Shown: piece after piece, positions 7,674-16,052 of the stretch
Position numbering within the stretch: position 1 is the stretch's first letter
Layout of the letters: every line of letters begins with the position of its first letter
NCBI GenBank assembly: GCA_002331385.1
Contig: DCYB01000011.1
Location: 107,168-171,167, forward strand
DNA length: 64,000 bases
Origin: Comamonadaceae bacterium UBA2121
Lineage (GTDB): Bacteria > Pseudomonadota > Gammaproteobacteria > Burkholderiales > Burkholderiaceae_C
Reading direction: 5' to 3'
Translations under genes and position numbers: made by a program
The notes under the pieces: generated by a model
The model's input: only the letters and a program-made list of their open reading frames with translations
Database searches by the model: none
What the model was told of the DNA's origin: nothing

Positions 7674-9482
7674 TCAGAAACTTTCCCACTGATCGTTTGG
7701 CTGCTGCGCCGCTGCATGGCGCGCGCGGTTGCGCTCCATGGCCGTCTGCCCCGTGGAGGACGACGCTTTGGCTGGGACGCTGCTCTCGCGCGGCATCAGG
7801 GTGGTCTGCGTGGGGTACACGGTTCCGGCGTTGCTGCGGCTGGCGTGCTGAGACGGCAGTGACGCATTGCCATGGCGCTGGTGCCCCAAGCCGGCGTTGC
7901 TGCGTGGGGTGGCATGGGTGAGGGCCTGCGCACGCTCTTTCTCATGCGCCAGTCGGAACACCGCCACGGCCTGAACCAGTTGGGCGGCTTGCGACTTGAG
8001 GCTGTCCGCAGCGGCGGCACTTTCTTCCACCAAAGCCGCGTTTTGCTGTGTGGCGTGGTCCATCTGCGTGATGGCTTCGCCTACCTGGCTCACGCCGGCA
8101 CTTTGCTCGCTGCTGGCGGCGCTGATCTCTCCCATGATGTCGGTGACGCGGCGGATGGCGTTCACCACCTCGGTCATCGTCGATCCAGCCTTGTCCACCA
8201 GATGCGTGCCTTGCTCCACGCGTTCCACGCTGGTGGTGATGAGGGCCTTGATTTCCTTGGCGGCATCGGCGCTGCGCTGGGCCAGCGTGCGCACTTCGCC
8301 CGCCACCACGGCAAAGCCACGGCCTTGTTCGCCTGCACGTGCGGCTTCGACGGCGGCGTTCAGCGCCAGGATGTTGGTCTGGAAGGCGATACCGTCAATC
8401 ACGCCAATGATGTCGGCGATCTTGCGGCTGGAGTCGTTGATGCCTTTCATGGTGTCCACCACTTCGGCCACCACTTCACGGCCTTGCATGGCGACCGAGC
8501 TGGCGCTCATCGCCAACTGGTTGGCCTGGCGGGCGTTGTCAGCGTTCTGGCGCACGGTGGAGCCCAATTCCTCCATCGAGGCGGCGGTTTCTTCCAGCGC
8601 GCTGGCTTGCTGCTCGGTGCGCGTGGAGAGGTTGTTGTTGCCCTGCGAGATTTCCGCACTGGCGATGGCCACGCTCTCGGCGTTGGAGCGCACGCCCGAG
8701 ACCAGTTGCGCCAGGTTGTCCTGCATGTGCTGCAGCGCGTGCAGCAACTGCGCCGCTTCATCCTTGCCGTTGACGACGATGGTCTGGGTGAGGTCGCCCT
8801 CGGCTATCTGGCCTGCGCTGCGCGCGGCGCGCTGCAGCGGAATGGTGATCGAGCGCGTCAGCATGTACGACAACACAATGCCCAGCAGCAGTGCGATGAC
8901 GGCGCCTGCCACGAGGATCATGCGGCCCTGCGCGGCCTTTTCATCGGCCTCGTGGCTGGTGCGCGCATACAGCATGGTCTGGCGATCTTCCATGCGCGTG
9001 ATGGCAGCGATGTACGCTTCGGCGAGCGGCTTGAGTTCACGCTCCAGCGGCTCGCTCATGTCTTCACCGGCAAAGCGGCGCTCCAGCATCTGCTCGCGTG
9101 GTTTGCGATAGGCGTCGCGCGAGGCTTCGATTTCCTTCAGCAGCTCGGCGCCCGCCGTGTTGATCAACAGCTTGGCGATGGCCTGCCGCGCATCGTCGGC
9201 ATCCTGGGCGGTTTTCTGGATTTCCTGGCGCCAGTTCGACATGTTGGCCATATCCGTGTCCAGCAGCGCGGCCTGCGTGCGCAACCAGTTCTGCTCGACC
9301 GCGTTGTGCAGCTTCACGGCGGCGCGCAGGCGGTCGTTGTCCACCGTGGTGAGCTGGCGCGTGGTGTCGGCCAGCTCTTGCAGCCGCCAAACCCCGATGC
9401 CGGCAATCACCAGCGTGATCAAGAGAATCAGGCTGAAGGCAAAGGCCAGGCGCACTCCGACCTTGGCGTTGGCGAGTCTCAT
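7674..9482 (-). CDS. methyl-accepting chemotaxis protein
   Basis: A 602-residue transmembrane chemoreceptor. An N-terminal helix (RLAFAFSLILLITLVIAGIG) is followed by a helical periplasmic sensor of about 150 residues, a second membrane helix (MILVAGAVIALLLGIVLSYM), a HAMP domain and a long signalling coiled coil. The hairpin tip contains GIAFQTNILALNAAVEAARA, the CheA/CheW contact region. The last residues are NDQWESF, an xWxxF-type tether for CheR/CheB. The start at 9482 is preceded by GGAAGGA; an in-frame upstream start exists but would add 45 residues with no family match. The ligand cannot be inferred. No other chemotaxis gene is nearby. Confidence 0.95.
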   Translation of the reverse strand: MRLANAKVGVRLAFAFSLILLITLVIAGIGVWRLQELADTTRQLTTVDNDRLRAAVKLHNAVEQNWLRTQAALLDTDMANMSNWRQEIQKTAQDADDARQAIAKLLINTAGAELLKEIEASRDAYRKPREQMLERRFAGEDMSEPLERELKPLAEAYIAAITRMEDRQTMLYARTSHEADEKAAQGRMILVAGAVIALLLGIVLSYMLTRSITIPLQRAARSAGQIAEGDLTQTIVVNGKDEAAQLLHALQHMQDNLAQLVSGVRSNAESVAIASAEISQGNNNLSTRTEQQASALEETAASMEELGSTVRQNADNARQANQLAMSASSVAMQGREVVAEVVDTMKGINDSSRKIADIIGVIDGIAFQTNILALNAAVEAARAGEQGRGFAVVAGEVRTLAQRSADAAKEIKALITTSVERVEQGTHLVDKAGSTMTEVVNAIRRVTDIMGEISAASSEQSAGVSQVGEAITQMDHATQQNAALVEESAAAADSLKSQAAQLVQAVAVFRLAHEKERAQALTHATPRSNAGLGHQRHGNASLPSQHASRSNAGTVYPTQTTLMPRESSVPAKASSSTGQTAMERNRARHAAAQQPNDQWESF

Positions 9483-9743
9483 CAAACATTCCTTCCGGCA
9501 GGCAAACTCCTGCAAACAGCAATAGTTTCTAACAATAAACGCAAATTGAAAAACGCCGCCCGCTGAGGTTTTGGTGTCTTTTGGTGAATTTTCACCGAGG
9601 TATTCGGATAAATGCATGCGCCAATGGAGGCCATTCGCGCAGCTTCATGCGGTTTATTGCTATGGATTTTGCTGTATTTTTAGTAAGAGCACTCGCGCAA
9701 TGCCAATGTTGTCAAATTGACTCAGCAGCGCTTGGGGGTGGGA

Positions 9744-10355
9744 TCAGTCCACTTTGCCCAGTAAGGCGTCCTTGAGCTTCCAGTCGGCGGGTTGCGAGCC
9801 GAGCCAGATGCCCATCAGCGCGTTGAAGAATTCCGGCTCCTTGAAGGGCTCGCCTTGCTGCTTGCCACGCACGGTGATGATCGTGCCCGCGCCGGGCACC
9901 CAGTCGATCAGGAACACGTCGCCCGTGTCGAGTTTCTTGTGGTCCGAAAAGATCTGGCTCATGCGCAACACGCCGGGCACGAGCCGGGAGAAGGCGATCT
10001 TGTCCATGTTGTCCTCCATGCCGCGCGCAAACAGCTTGCCCAGCTCGGAGGAGTCGATCTCGCGCAGCATGCGCACTTCCATGCGCTTCTTGCCCGGTTG
10101 TGTCAGCACTTCGGCGGGCGTGCGCGCCGGTTTCTCCAGATACAGCCCCGCTGCATACACCTTGAACACGGTCTTGTAGCGCACGCCCGCACCGTTGAGC
10201 ACCAACGCCGTCTGCTGCACCGACTGCGTCGGCGCGAAGGAGACGCCCCCCGCCTCAATGGGCTGCGCTGCCTGCGCGGGCAGGGCCAGGGCGAACGTAG
10301 CGAGGGCACAGCACAGCGGCCATTGACGCAGGGCGCGGCGGATCGATGATGTCAT
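9744..10355 (-). CDS. chalcone isomerase-like periplasmic protein
   Basis: A 203-residue protein with a signal peptide (hydrophobic core CCALATFALALPAQA, cleavage about residue 29). The mature part matches the bacterial chalcone-isomerase-like fold: VLNGAGVRYKTVFKVYAAGLYL, then RMEVRMLREIDSSELGK, and GDVFLIDWVPGAGTIITVRG near the end. Bacterial members are not known to act on flavonoids; a lipid or fatty-acid binding role is a common suggestion. It is transcribed away from the trp leader region. A 261-bp gap separates it from the downstream chemoreceptor start. Confidence 0.88.
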   Translation of the reverse strand: MTSSIRRALRQWPLCCALATFALALPAQAAQPIEAGGVSFAPTQSVQQTALVLNGAGVRYKTVFKVYAAGLYLEKPARTPAEVLTQPGKKRMEVRMLREIDSSELGKLFARGMEDNMDKIAFSRLVPGVLRMSQIFSDHKKLDTGDVFLIDWVPGAGTIITVRGKQQGEPFKEPEFFNALMGIWLGSQPADWKLKDALLGKVD

Positions 10356-10479
10356 GGATGTCTCCGAAAAAAGAACGATCGTGCTTTTTGTTCGCGCCAG
10401 TGTGAGGCAATTGCACCCGCAAGCCCATAGGGTTTTCGCCGGGTTTGCGCCGTTGTGGACTGCCCAGAGGGTGAGAATC

Positions 10480-10508
10480 TTCAGATCGTCATCCAGAATT
10501 GCTACACT
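10480..10508 (+). promoter_or_regulatory. candidate trp operon promoter
   Basis: TTCAGA (10480–10485), a 17-nt spacer and TACACT (10503–10508) match 4 of 6 bases in each sigma70 box. The predicted transcript would begin at about 10514–10516, 1–3 nt before the leader-peptide ATG, so the leader would be almost leaderless. Confidence 0.4.
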
Positions 10509-10516
10509 CGCGCCTT

Positions 10517-10600
10517 ATGTTCATTCATCGCACGTCGATTGCAGGTCAAGCGGACCGGGGAGCCTGGCCCTGGCGTATGCCTGTCCGATCGTTTGCGTGA
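10517..10600 (+). CDS. trpL: probable trp leader peptide
   Basis: ATG at 10517 opens a 27-codon frame ending in TGA at 10598, 153 bp before trpE. It contains Trp-Pro-Trp at codons 17–19 (TGG at 10565 and 10571), the tryptophan pair expected of a ribosome-mediated attenuation leader. No Shine-Dalgarno sequence precedes it; if the promoter at 10480–10508 is correct, translation is nearly leaderless, as known for the alphaproteobacterial trpL of Sinorhizobium. Position, Trp content and size are what I see; attenuation is inference. Confidence 0.6.
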   Translation: MFIHRTSIAGQADRGAWPWRMPVRSFA

Positions 10601-10753
10601 ATGCACCTGGGCACCTCCCAGCGTGCGCCAGTCGCTCGGGGAACCATCGCATGCGGTTGTCTCCAGTGAGCGGAAAAGAATGAACCCGCGACACAAGGCC
10701 CGGAACGCCGCAACGGCCCGCCTGAACCTGTCGCCCGAGCTGGGAACTCTCCT
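10601..10753 (+). promoter_or_regulatory. trpE leader region with alternative hairpins
   Basis: Between the leader peptide and trpE, TGGGCAC (10608–10614) can pair with GTGC plus CCA (10623–10630, one bulged G), forming a hairpin just after the leader stop. GCGACA near 10688 can pair with TGTCGC near 10731. There is no GC stem followed by a T-run, so a classic intrinsic attenuator is not evident. Control could be Rho-dependent or act on translation initiation at the GTG of trpE. Confidence 0.35.
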
Positions 10754-12253
10754 GTGATCACAGAACTTGAATTCAAAAGTCTGGCCGCTGAAGGCTACAA
10801 CCGCATCCCGCTGATTGCGGAAGCCTTTGCGGATCTCGAAACCCCTCTGTCCCTGTACCTCAAGCTCTCACACGCACGCGGTGACGGCACGAACAGCTTT
10901 TTGCTCGAGTCGGTCGTGGGGGGCGAGCGCTTTGGTCGCTACAGCTTCATCGGCCTGCCGGCGCGCACATTGCTGCGCGCCAGTGGCTTTGGTGTCGAGG
11001 CCCGCACCGAAGTCGTGACCGATGGCGTGGTGGTGGAAACCGCAGCGGGCAATCCGCTGGATTTCATCGCGCAATACCAAAAGCGCTTCAAGGTGGCGCT
11101 GCGTCCTGGGCTGCCGCGTTTTTGCGGCGGACTGGCCGGATATTTCGGCTATGACGCGGTGCGCTACATCGAAAAGAAGCTGGAGAACTCCTGCCCGCCC
11201 GACACGCTCGGCTGCCCGGACATCATGCTGCTGCAGTGCGAGGAACTGGCCGTCATCGACAACCTGTCGGGCAAGCTCTACCTCATCGTCTACGCCGATC
11301 CGGCGCAGCCCGAGGCCTATGCCAAGGGCAAGAAGCGCCTGCGTGAATTGAAGGAGCAGCTCAAATATTCGGTCAGCGCGCCGGTGGTGCGTGCCACCGA
11401 GAACCATCCGGCGGAGCGCAGTTTTTCCAAGGCCGATTACCTCAAGGCCGTGGGCGAGGCCAAAGAACTGATCGCTGCGGGCGACTTCATGCAGGTGCAG
11501 GTGGGCCAGCGCATTCACAAGCGCTATACGGAAAGCCCGCTGAGCCTGTATCGCGCGCTGCGGTCGCTGAATCCGTCGCCCTACATGTATTACTACAACT
11601 TCGGCAGTTTTCAGGTGGTGGGCGCGAGCCCGGAAATCCTGGTGCGTCAGGAGTCGGTACCGGAAGGCCAGAAGATCACCATCCGTCCGCTTGCCGGCAC
11701 CCGCCCGCGTGGTGCGACGCCCGAGCAGGACAAGGCCACCGAGCACGAACTGGTGAACGATCCGAAGGAACGCGCCGAGCACGTGATGCTGATCGATCTG
11801 GCGCGCAACGACATCGGCCGCATCGCCAAGACCGGCACGGTGAAGGTCACGGAAGCCTTCGCGGTGGAGCGCTACAGCCACGTCATGCACATCGTGAGCA
11901 ACGTGGAAGGCATCCTCAACGACGGCATGACCAGCATGGACGTGCTCAAGGCCACGTTCCCCGCAGGCACGCTGACCGGCGCGCCCAAGGTGCATGCGAT
12001 GGAGATCATCGACCAGCTGGAGCCGGTCAAGCGCGGCATCTACGGCGGCGCGTGCGGCTACCTGAGCTATGCGGGCGACATGGACGTGGCGATTGCGATC
12101 CGCACCGCCATCGTCAAGGACGGCATGCTGTATGTGCAGGCCGCAGCGGGCGTGGTGGCCGACTCGGTCCCCGAGCTGGAATGGAAAGAAACGGAGCACA
12201 AGGCGCGCGCGCTGCTGCGTGCCTCCGAACTGGTGGAAGAAGGGCTGGAGTGA
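10754..12253 (+). CDS. trpE: anthranilate synthase component I
   Basis: A 499-residue chorismate-binding enzyme that with TrpG makes anthranilate from chorismate and glutamine. The LLES motif for tryptophan feedback inhibition is at about residues 50–53. The catalytic half has VVGASPEILVR, RPLAGTRPRG, DPKERAEHVMLIDLARND, FPAGTLTGAPKVHAMEII and YGGACGYLSYAG. The start is GTG at 10754 with only a weak GGGA upstream. The stop TGA overlaps the ATG of the next gene (TGATG). It heads a five-gene operon with a probable leader peptide upstream. Confidence 0.98.
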   Translation: MITELEFKSLAAEGYNRIPLIAEAFADLETPLSLYLKLSHARGDGTNSFLLESVVGGERFGRYSFIGLPARTLLRASGFGVEARTEVVTDGVVVETAAGNPLDFIAQYQKRFKVALRPGLPRFCGGLAGYFGYDAVRYIEKKLENSCPPDTLGCPDIMLLQCEELAVIDNLSGKLYLIVYADPAQPEAYAKGKKRLRELKEQLKYSVSAPVVRATENHPAERSFSKADYLKAVGEAKELIAAGDFMQVQVGQRIHKRYTESPLSLYRALRSLNPSPYMYYYNFGSFQVVGASPEILVRQESVPEGQKITIRPLAGTRPRGATPEQDKATEHELVNDPKERAEHVMLIDLARNDIGRIAKTGTVKVTEAFAVERYSHVMHIVSNVEGILNDGMTSMDVLKATFPAGTLTGAPKVHAMEIIDQLEPVKRGIYGGACGYLSYAGDMDVAIAIRTAIVKDGMLYVQAAAGVVADSVPELEWKETEHKARALLRASELVEEGLE

Positions 12254-12615
12254 TGGTGACCCGCGCAATCGACAAAGTGAATGACTGCAAGACCATGGGC
12301 GAAGTGCGCGCTGGCGTGAATGCGCTGGACGACATCCTCGTGCCCTTGCTGGTGGAGCGCAGCGGCTACATGACGCAGGCGGCCAAGGTGAAGAACGACG
12401 AAAACCTCGTCTACGACCAGGACCGCATCGACGCCATCATCGAGCGCGTGCGCCCGCACGCCGAACGCGAAGGCGGCAACGCCGACCTCATCGAGCGCAT
12501 CTACCGCGCGATGATCACCTGCTACATCGACTACGAACACGACGAGCTGGCACGCTTGCGTGCTGAGGGCCTGAAACCCCGCACAGCGAACGCCGACAAG
12601 GGAGACGCATCATGA
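12253..12615 (+). CDS. chorismate mutase (AroQ/PchB-like)
   Basis: A 120-residue all-helical protein: EVRAGVNALDDILVPLLVER, a QAAKVKNDEN-type second segment and IYRAMITCYIDYEHDELARL. Length and motifs fit a monofunctional AroQ-type chorismate mutase, closest in style to PchB-like isochorismate pyruvate lyases. The product would be prephenate. The ATG at 12253 overlaps the trpE stop by 1 nt, and the stop overlaps the trpG start by ATGA, so it is translationally locked between the two anthranilate synthase subunits. This links Phe/Tyr precursor supply to trp operon expression. Which activity dominates needs assay. Confidence 0.85.
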   Translation: MVTRAIDKVNDCKTMGEVRAGVNALDDILVPLLVERSGYMTQAAKVKNDENLVYDQDRIDAIIERVRPHAEREGGNADLIERIYRAMITCYIDYEHDELARLRAEGLKPRTANADKGDAS

Positions 12616-13202
12616 GCGCCACGCAACTGCTGATGATCGACAACTACGACAGCTTCACCTACAACATCGTGCAGTACCTGGCCGAGCTGGGCGCACAGGT
12701 GCACGTGGTGCGCAATGACGAAGCCACGCTGGACGATGTCAAGGCGCTGGTGGAGCGCGAGGGCATCGAGCGCATCGTGATCTCGCCCGGTCCGTGCTCG
12801 CCCAACGAAGCCGGTATTTCGGTGGCGGCCATCCAGCACTTTGCGGGCAAGCTGCCGGTGCTTGGCGTGTGCCTTGGGCATCAGGCAATTGGCGCGGCGT
12901 TTGGTGGCGACATCATTCGCGCCGTGCATCAGATGCATGGCAAGACCAGCGTGATCACCACGGACGAAAAAGGCGTGTTTGCCGATCTGCCCAGACAGTT
13001 CACCGTGAACCGCTACCACTCGCTGGTGATCGACCGCAAGACGATTCCCGACGTGCTGGAAATCACCGCCACGAGCGAGGACGGCGAAATCCAGGGCGTG
13101 CGCCACAAGACGCTGGCCGTGGAGGGCGTGCAGTTCCACCCCGAGAGCATCCTGACCGAGCACGGCCACGCCATGCTGCGCAATTTCCTCGAACAACGCT
13201 GA
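12612..13202 (+). CDS. trpG: anthranilate synthase component II (glutamine amidotransferase)
   Basis: A 196-residue class I glutamine amidotransferase giving ammonia to TrpE. MIDNYDSFTYNIVQYL at the start, VISPGPCSPNEAG, the nucleophile Cys87 in GVCLGHQAIG, and the His-Glu of VQFHPESIL near the C-terminus are all present. It starts within the chorismate mutase stop (ATGA at 12612). It may also serve 4-amino-4-deoxychorismate synthesis as in other bacteria with one subunit; no pabA is visible here. Confidence 0.98.
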   Translation: MSATQLLMIDNYDSFTYNIVQYLAELGAQVHVVRNDEATLDDVKALVEREGIERIVISPGPCSPNEAGISVAAIQHFAGKLPVLGVCLGHQAIGAAFGGDIIRAVHQMHGKTSVITTDEKGVFADLPRQFTVNRYHSLVIDRKTIPDVLEITATSEDGEIQGVRHKTLAVEGVQFHPESILTEHGHAMLRNFLEQR

Positions 13203-13219
13203 GCCCACACAGAGGGACC

Positions 13220-14257
13220 ATGAACATGTCGATCACACCTCAGGAAGCGCTGCAGCGCACCATCGAGCACCGCGAAATCTTCCACGACGAAATGCTGCAC
13301 CTGATGCGCATGATCATGAGCGGCGAAATGTCGCCCGTGATGACGGCTGCCATCGTCACCGGCCTGCGCGTGAAGAAGGAAACCATCGGCGAGATTTCGG
13401 CCGCCGCCGAAGTCATGCGCGAGTTCTCCAACAAGGTCAACGTGGCGAACAAGCAGCACCTGGTCGACATCGTCGGCACCGGCGGCGATGGCGCGAACAC
13501 CTTCAACATCTCCACCTGCTCGATCTTCGTGATCGCAGCGGCAGGCGGCAAGGTCAGCAAGCACGGGGGGCGCAGCGTGAGCAGCAAGTCGGGCAGCGCC
13601 GATGCCATGGAAGCGCTGGGCGTGAACATCAACCTGAAGCCCGAGCAGATTGCGCAGAGCATTGCAGAGGTCGGCATCGGCTTCATGTTCGCGCCCAACC
13701 ACCATCCGGCGATGAAGAATGTCGCGCCGGTGCGCAAGGAGCTGGGCGTGCGCACGATCTTCAACATCCTTGGCCCGCTCACCAATCCGGCCAGTGCGCC
13801 CAACATCCTCATGGGCGTGTTCCACGAAGACCTCGTGGGCATCCAGGTGCGCGCGTTGCAGCGTCTGGGCGCGGAGCACGCCATGGTCGTGTATGGTCGC
13901 GACGGGCTGGACGAAATCAGTCTGGGCGCTGGCACGCTCGTGGGCGAGTTGAAGGACGGCGTGGTGCGCGAGTACGAAATCCATCCTGAAGACTTCGGCC
14001 TGCGCATGGTGGGCACACGCGCCTTCCGCGTGGAGAATCCGCAGGAGTCGAAAGCCATGCTCATGGGCGTGCTCAACGGCGAGCAAGGCCCCGCGCGCGA
14101 CATCGTGTGCCTGAATGCGGGCGCGGCGCTGTACGCGGCGAACGTGGCCACGTCGATCGAAGACGGGCTGAAGAAAGCGCAAGCGGCGCTGGACAGCGGC
14201 GCAGCGCTGCGCAAGCTCGAAGAACTGGTGCAGTTCACGCAGAAGCTGGCCGCCTGA
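13220..14257 (+). CDS. trpD: anthranilate phosphoribosyltransferase
   Basis: A 345-residue enzyme joining anthranilate and PRPP. The PRPP-binding GTGGDGANTFNIST lies at about residues 86–99, followed by KHGGRSVSSKSGSAD and NILGPLTNPA. I use the ATG at 13220, preceded by GAGGGA at a normal distance; ATG 13226 is an alternative. It is 17 bp downstream of trpG and 32 bp upstream of trpC, in one operon. Confidence 0.98.
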   Translation: MNMSITPQEALQRTIEHREIFHDEMLHLMRMIMSGEMSPVMTAAIVTGLRVKKETIGEISAAAEVMREFSNKVNVANKQHLVDIVGTGGDGANTFNISTCSIFVIAAAGGKVSKHGGRSVSSKSGSADAMEALGVNINLKPEQIAQSIAEVGIGFMFAPNHHPAMKNVAPVRKELGVRTIFNILGPLTNPASAPNILMGVFHEDLVGIQVRALQRLGAEHAMVVYGRDGLDEISLGAGTLVGELKDGVVREYEIHPEDFGLRMVGTRAFRVENPQESKAMLMGVLNGEQGPARDIVCLNAGAALYAANVATSIEDGLKKAQAALDSGAALRKLEELVQFTQKLAA

Positions 14258-14289
14258 CGCGGCGCGCGGAATCCACAGGGAGAAAAAAC

Positions 14290-15090
14290 ATGTCCGATAT
14301 CCTGAAACAAATCTGCGACGTCAAGGTCGAGGAAGTGGCTGCGGCGAAAAGGCGCATGTCGTTGGAAGACATGCGCCGCGATGCCGAAAGCCGCGTGCTC
14401 ACGCGCGATTTCGTTGGCGCGCTGAAGGCCAAGATCGCCCGCCAGCAGGCAGCCGTGATTGCCGAGGTGAAGAAAGCCAGCCCAAGCAAGGGCGTGATCC
14501 GCGAGGACTTCATCCCCGCCGACATCGCGCAGAGCTACGCTGAAGGAGATGGCAAGGTGAGTGCGGCCTGCCTGTCGGTGCTCACCGATCGCCAGTTCTT
14601 TCAAGGCCAGCCCGACTACCTGAAGCAGGCGCGCGCCAGTTGCGCGCTGCCCGTGCTGCGCAAGGACTTCATGGTCGACCCCTACCAGATCTATGAGTCC
14701 CGCGCGATGGGCGCAGACTGCGTGCTGCTGATCGCCGCTTGCCTCGACGATGCGCAGATGGCGGAGATGGAGGCCATCGCCCACAGCCTCGACATGGCCG
14801 TGCTGGTGGAAGTCCACGACGGCGAAGAGCTCGACCGCGCCCTGCGGCTCAAGACGCCTTTGCTCGGCATCAACAACCGCAATCTGCGCACGTTTGAAGT
14901 CAGCCTGCAGACCACGCTGGATCTGCAAAAGCGTGTGCCTGCCGACAAGCTGCTCGTGACCGAGTCGGGCATTCTCGGCCCCGACGATGTGAAAACCATG
15001 CGCGATGCCGGCATCCACGCCTTCCTCGTGGGCGAAGCATTCATGCGCGCCAAGGAGCCGGGCGAGGCGCTGGCCTCACTTTTTGCGTGA
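14290..15090 (+). CDS. trpC: indole-3-glycerol phosphate synthase
   Basis: A 266-residue TIM-barrel enzyme making indole-3-glycerol phosphate. Motifs are IAEVKKASPSKGVIRE (catalytic Lys), LSVLTDRQFFQG, LRKDFMVDPYQIYESRAMGAD, VEVHDGEELDRAL, LGINNRNLRTF and VTESGILGPDDV. AGGGAG precedes the ATG at 14290. trpF, trpB and trpA are not in the window, so the pathway is split, as usual in betaproteobacteria. It is the last gene of the operon. Confidence 0.98.
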   Translation: MSDILKQICDVKVEEVAAAKRRMSLEDMRRDAESRVLTRDFVGALKAKIARQQAAVIAEVKKASPSKGVIREDFIPADIAQSYAEGDGKVSAACLSVLTDRQFFQGQPDYLKQARASCALPVLRKDFMVDPYQIYESRAMGADCVLLIAACLDDAQMAEMEAIAHSLDMAVLVEVHDGEELDRALRLKTPLLGINNRNLRTFEVSLQTTLDLQKRVPADKLLVTESGILGPDDVKTMRDAGIHAFLVGEAFMRAKEPGEALASLFA

Positions 15091-15114
15091 GCGTTTAAAG
15101 GCAGGTGTGAATGG

Positions 15115-15138
15115 TTGTTTGTGCGTGCTGACAAACAA
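15115..15138 (+). terminator. hairpin after trpC
   Basis: TTGTTTGT (15115–15122), loop GCGTGCTG, ACAAACAA (15131–15138) make an 8-bp stem 25 nt after the trpC stop. It is AT-rich and lacks a following T-run, so it is a weak terminator candidate. Confidence 0.4.
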
Positions 15139-15261
15139 TAGAAATGGAGCAAGAAATTGCGTAGTCTATTGATCGAACCTATGTAAACCACCTATTCAGC
15201 TGATGCCGATTACTGCGAATATCCATTGCAACTAATTTATGGATACGGAGCGGAGGCGGAC

Positions 15262-16026
15262 ATGCAAAAACTGACTTTCCCCAAGTGTTTTCAGGATGTC
15301 CGCATATGGGCTACTGCCCTGATTGCCGTCATGACCCTGCTATCCACGGCGGCGCAAGCCCAGGCTACGCGCACGTGGGTGTCCGGCGTGGGGGATGATG
15401 TGAACCCCTGTAGTCGCACGGCACCATGCAGGACGTTTGCAGGAGCCATCAGCAAGACCGCGTTAGGCGGTGAAATCAATGCACTCGATGCGGGCGGCTT
15501 CGGCTCAGTCACTATCACCAAATCCATCGTTCTGGACGGCAGCTCGGGCGTGATTGCCGGCGTCTTGTTTTGGGGAACCACAGGCATCATCGTCAATGCC
15601 CCTGCCGATAGCACGGTGGTGCTCAGAAATCTCGATCTGACGGGTGCACTCTCGGGAATAGCAGGTATCCGGATCGTCAAGGCAGGACAGGTCTTCATCG
15701 ACAATGTGAAGATCCAGTCAGCAATCAACGCTGGTATTCAGGTACAGGAGGGAGCGGGTTCCCGGGTGTTTGTGCAGAATTCCTCGCTCGTTAGCGTAGC
15801 CAATCCGTCAGCATCTGGGACGGTGGACAACGCCGCCATTCATGTGAAGGATGACGCAAGCGTCATCTACGTGAGCAACTCCACGATATTCGGCAATGAC
15901 AGGGCCTTCAGCCTGATGAAGGACGACTTGTCCACAAGTACCGGGAAAATCATTTCCTTCAATAACAACCGGCTCGAAGGCAACGCCAAGCCCAGCGCTC
16001 CTACCGGCACTATCTACGAACGTTGA
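15262..16026 (+). CDS. secreted right-handed beta-helix protein
   Basis: A 254-residue protein with a signal peptide (WATALIAVMTLLSTAAQA, cleavage about residue 33). It opens with TRTWVSGVGDDVNPCSRTAPCRTF; the two cysteines probably form a disulfide. Repeated strand-turn units (VLRNLDLTG, VFIDNVKIQS, VFVQNSSLVS, IYVSNSTIFGN) are typical of a right-handed parallel beta-helix as in pectate-lyase-like proteins. No catalytic triad is recognisable, so a structural or carbohydrate-binding role is as likely as enzymatic. The ATG at 15262 follows GGAGGCGG. The 171-bp upstream region is AT-rich compared with the trp operon. It lies 26 bp before the next exported protein. Confidence 0.75.
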   Translation: MQKLTFPKCFQDVRIWATALIAVMTLLSTAAQAQATRTWVSGVGDDVNPCSRTAPCRTFAGAISKTALGGEINALDAGGFGSVTITKSIVLDGSSGVIAGVLFWGTTGIIVNAPADSTVVLRNLDLTGALSGIAGIRIVKAGQVFIDNVKIQSAINAGIQVQEGAGSRVFVQNSSLVSVANPSASGTVDNAAIHVKDDASVIYVSNSTIFGNDRAFSLMKDDLSTSTGKIISFNNNRLEGNAKPSAPTGTIYER

Positions 16027-16052
16027 GTTGTCAACGCAGGGGAGCAGGAGCC

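Noticed and set aside
9483..9743. Sigma28 flagellar promoter before the chemoreceptor gene
   Set aside because: No TAAA-N15-GCCGATAA-like sequence in the correct orientation was found in this 261-bp gap.
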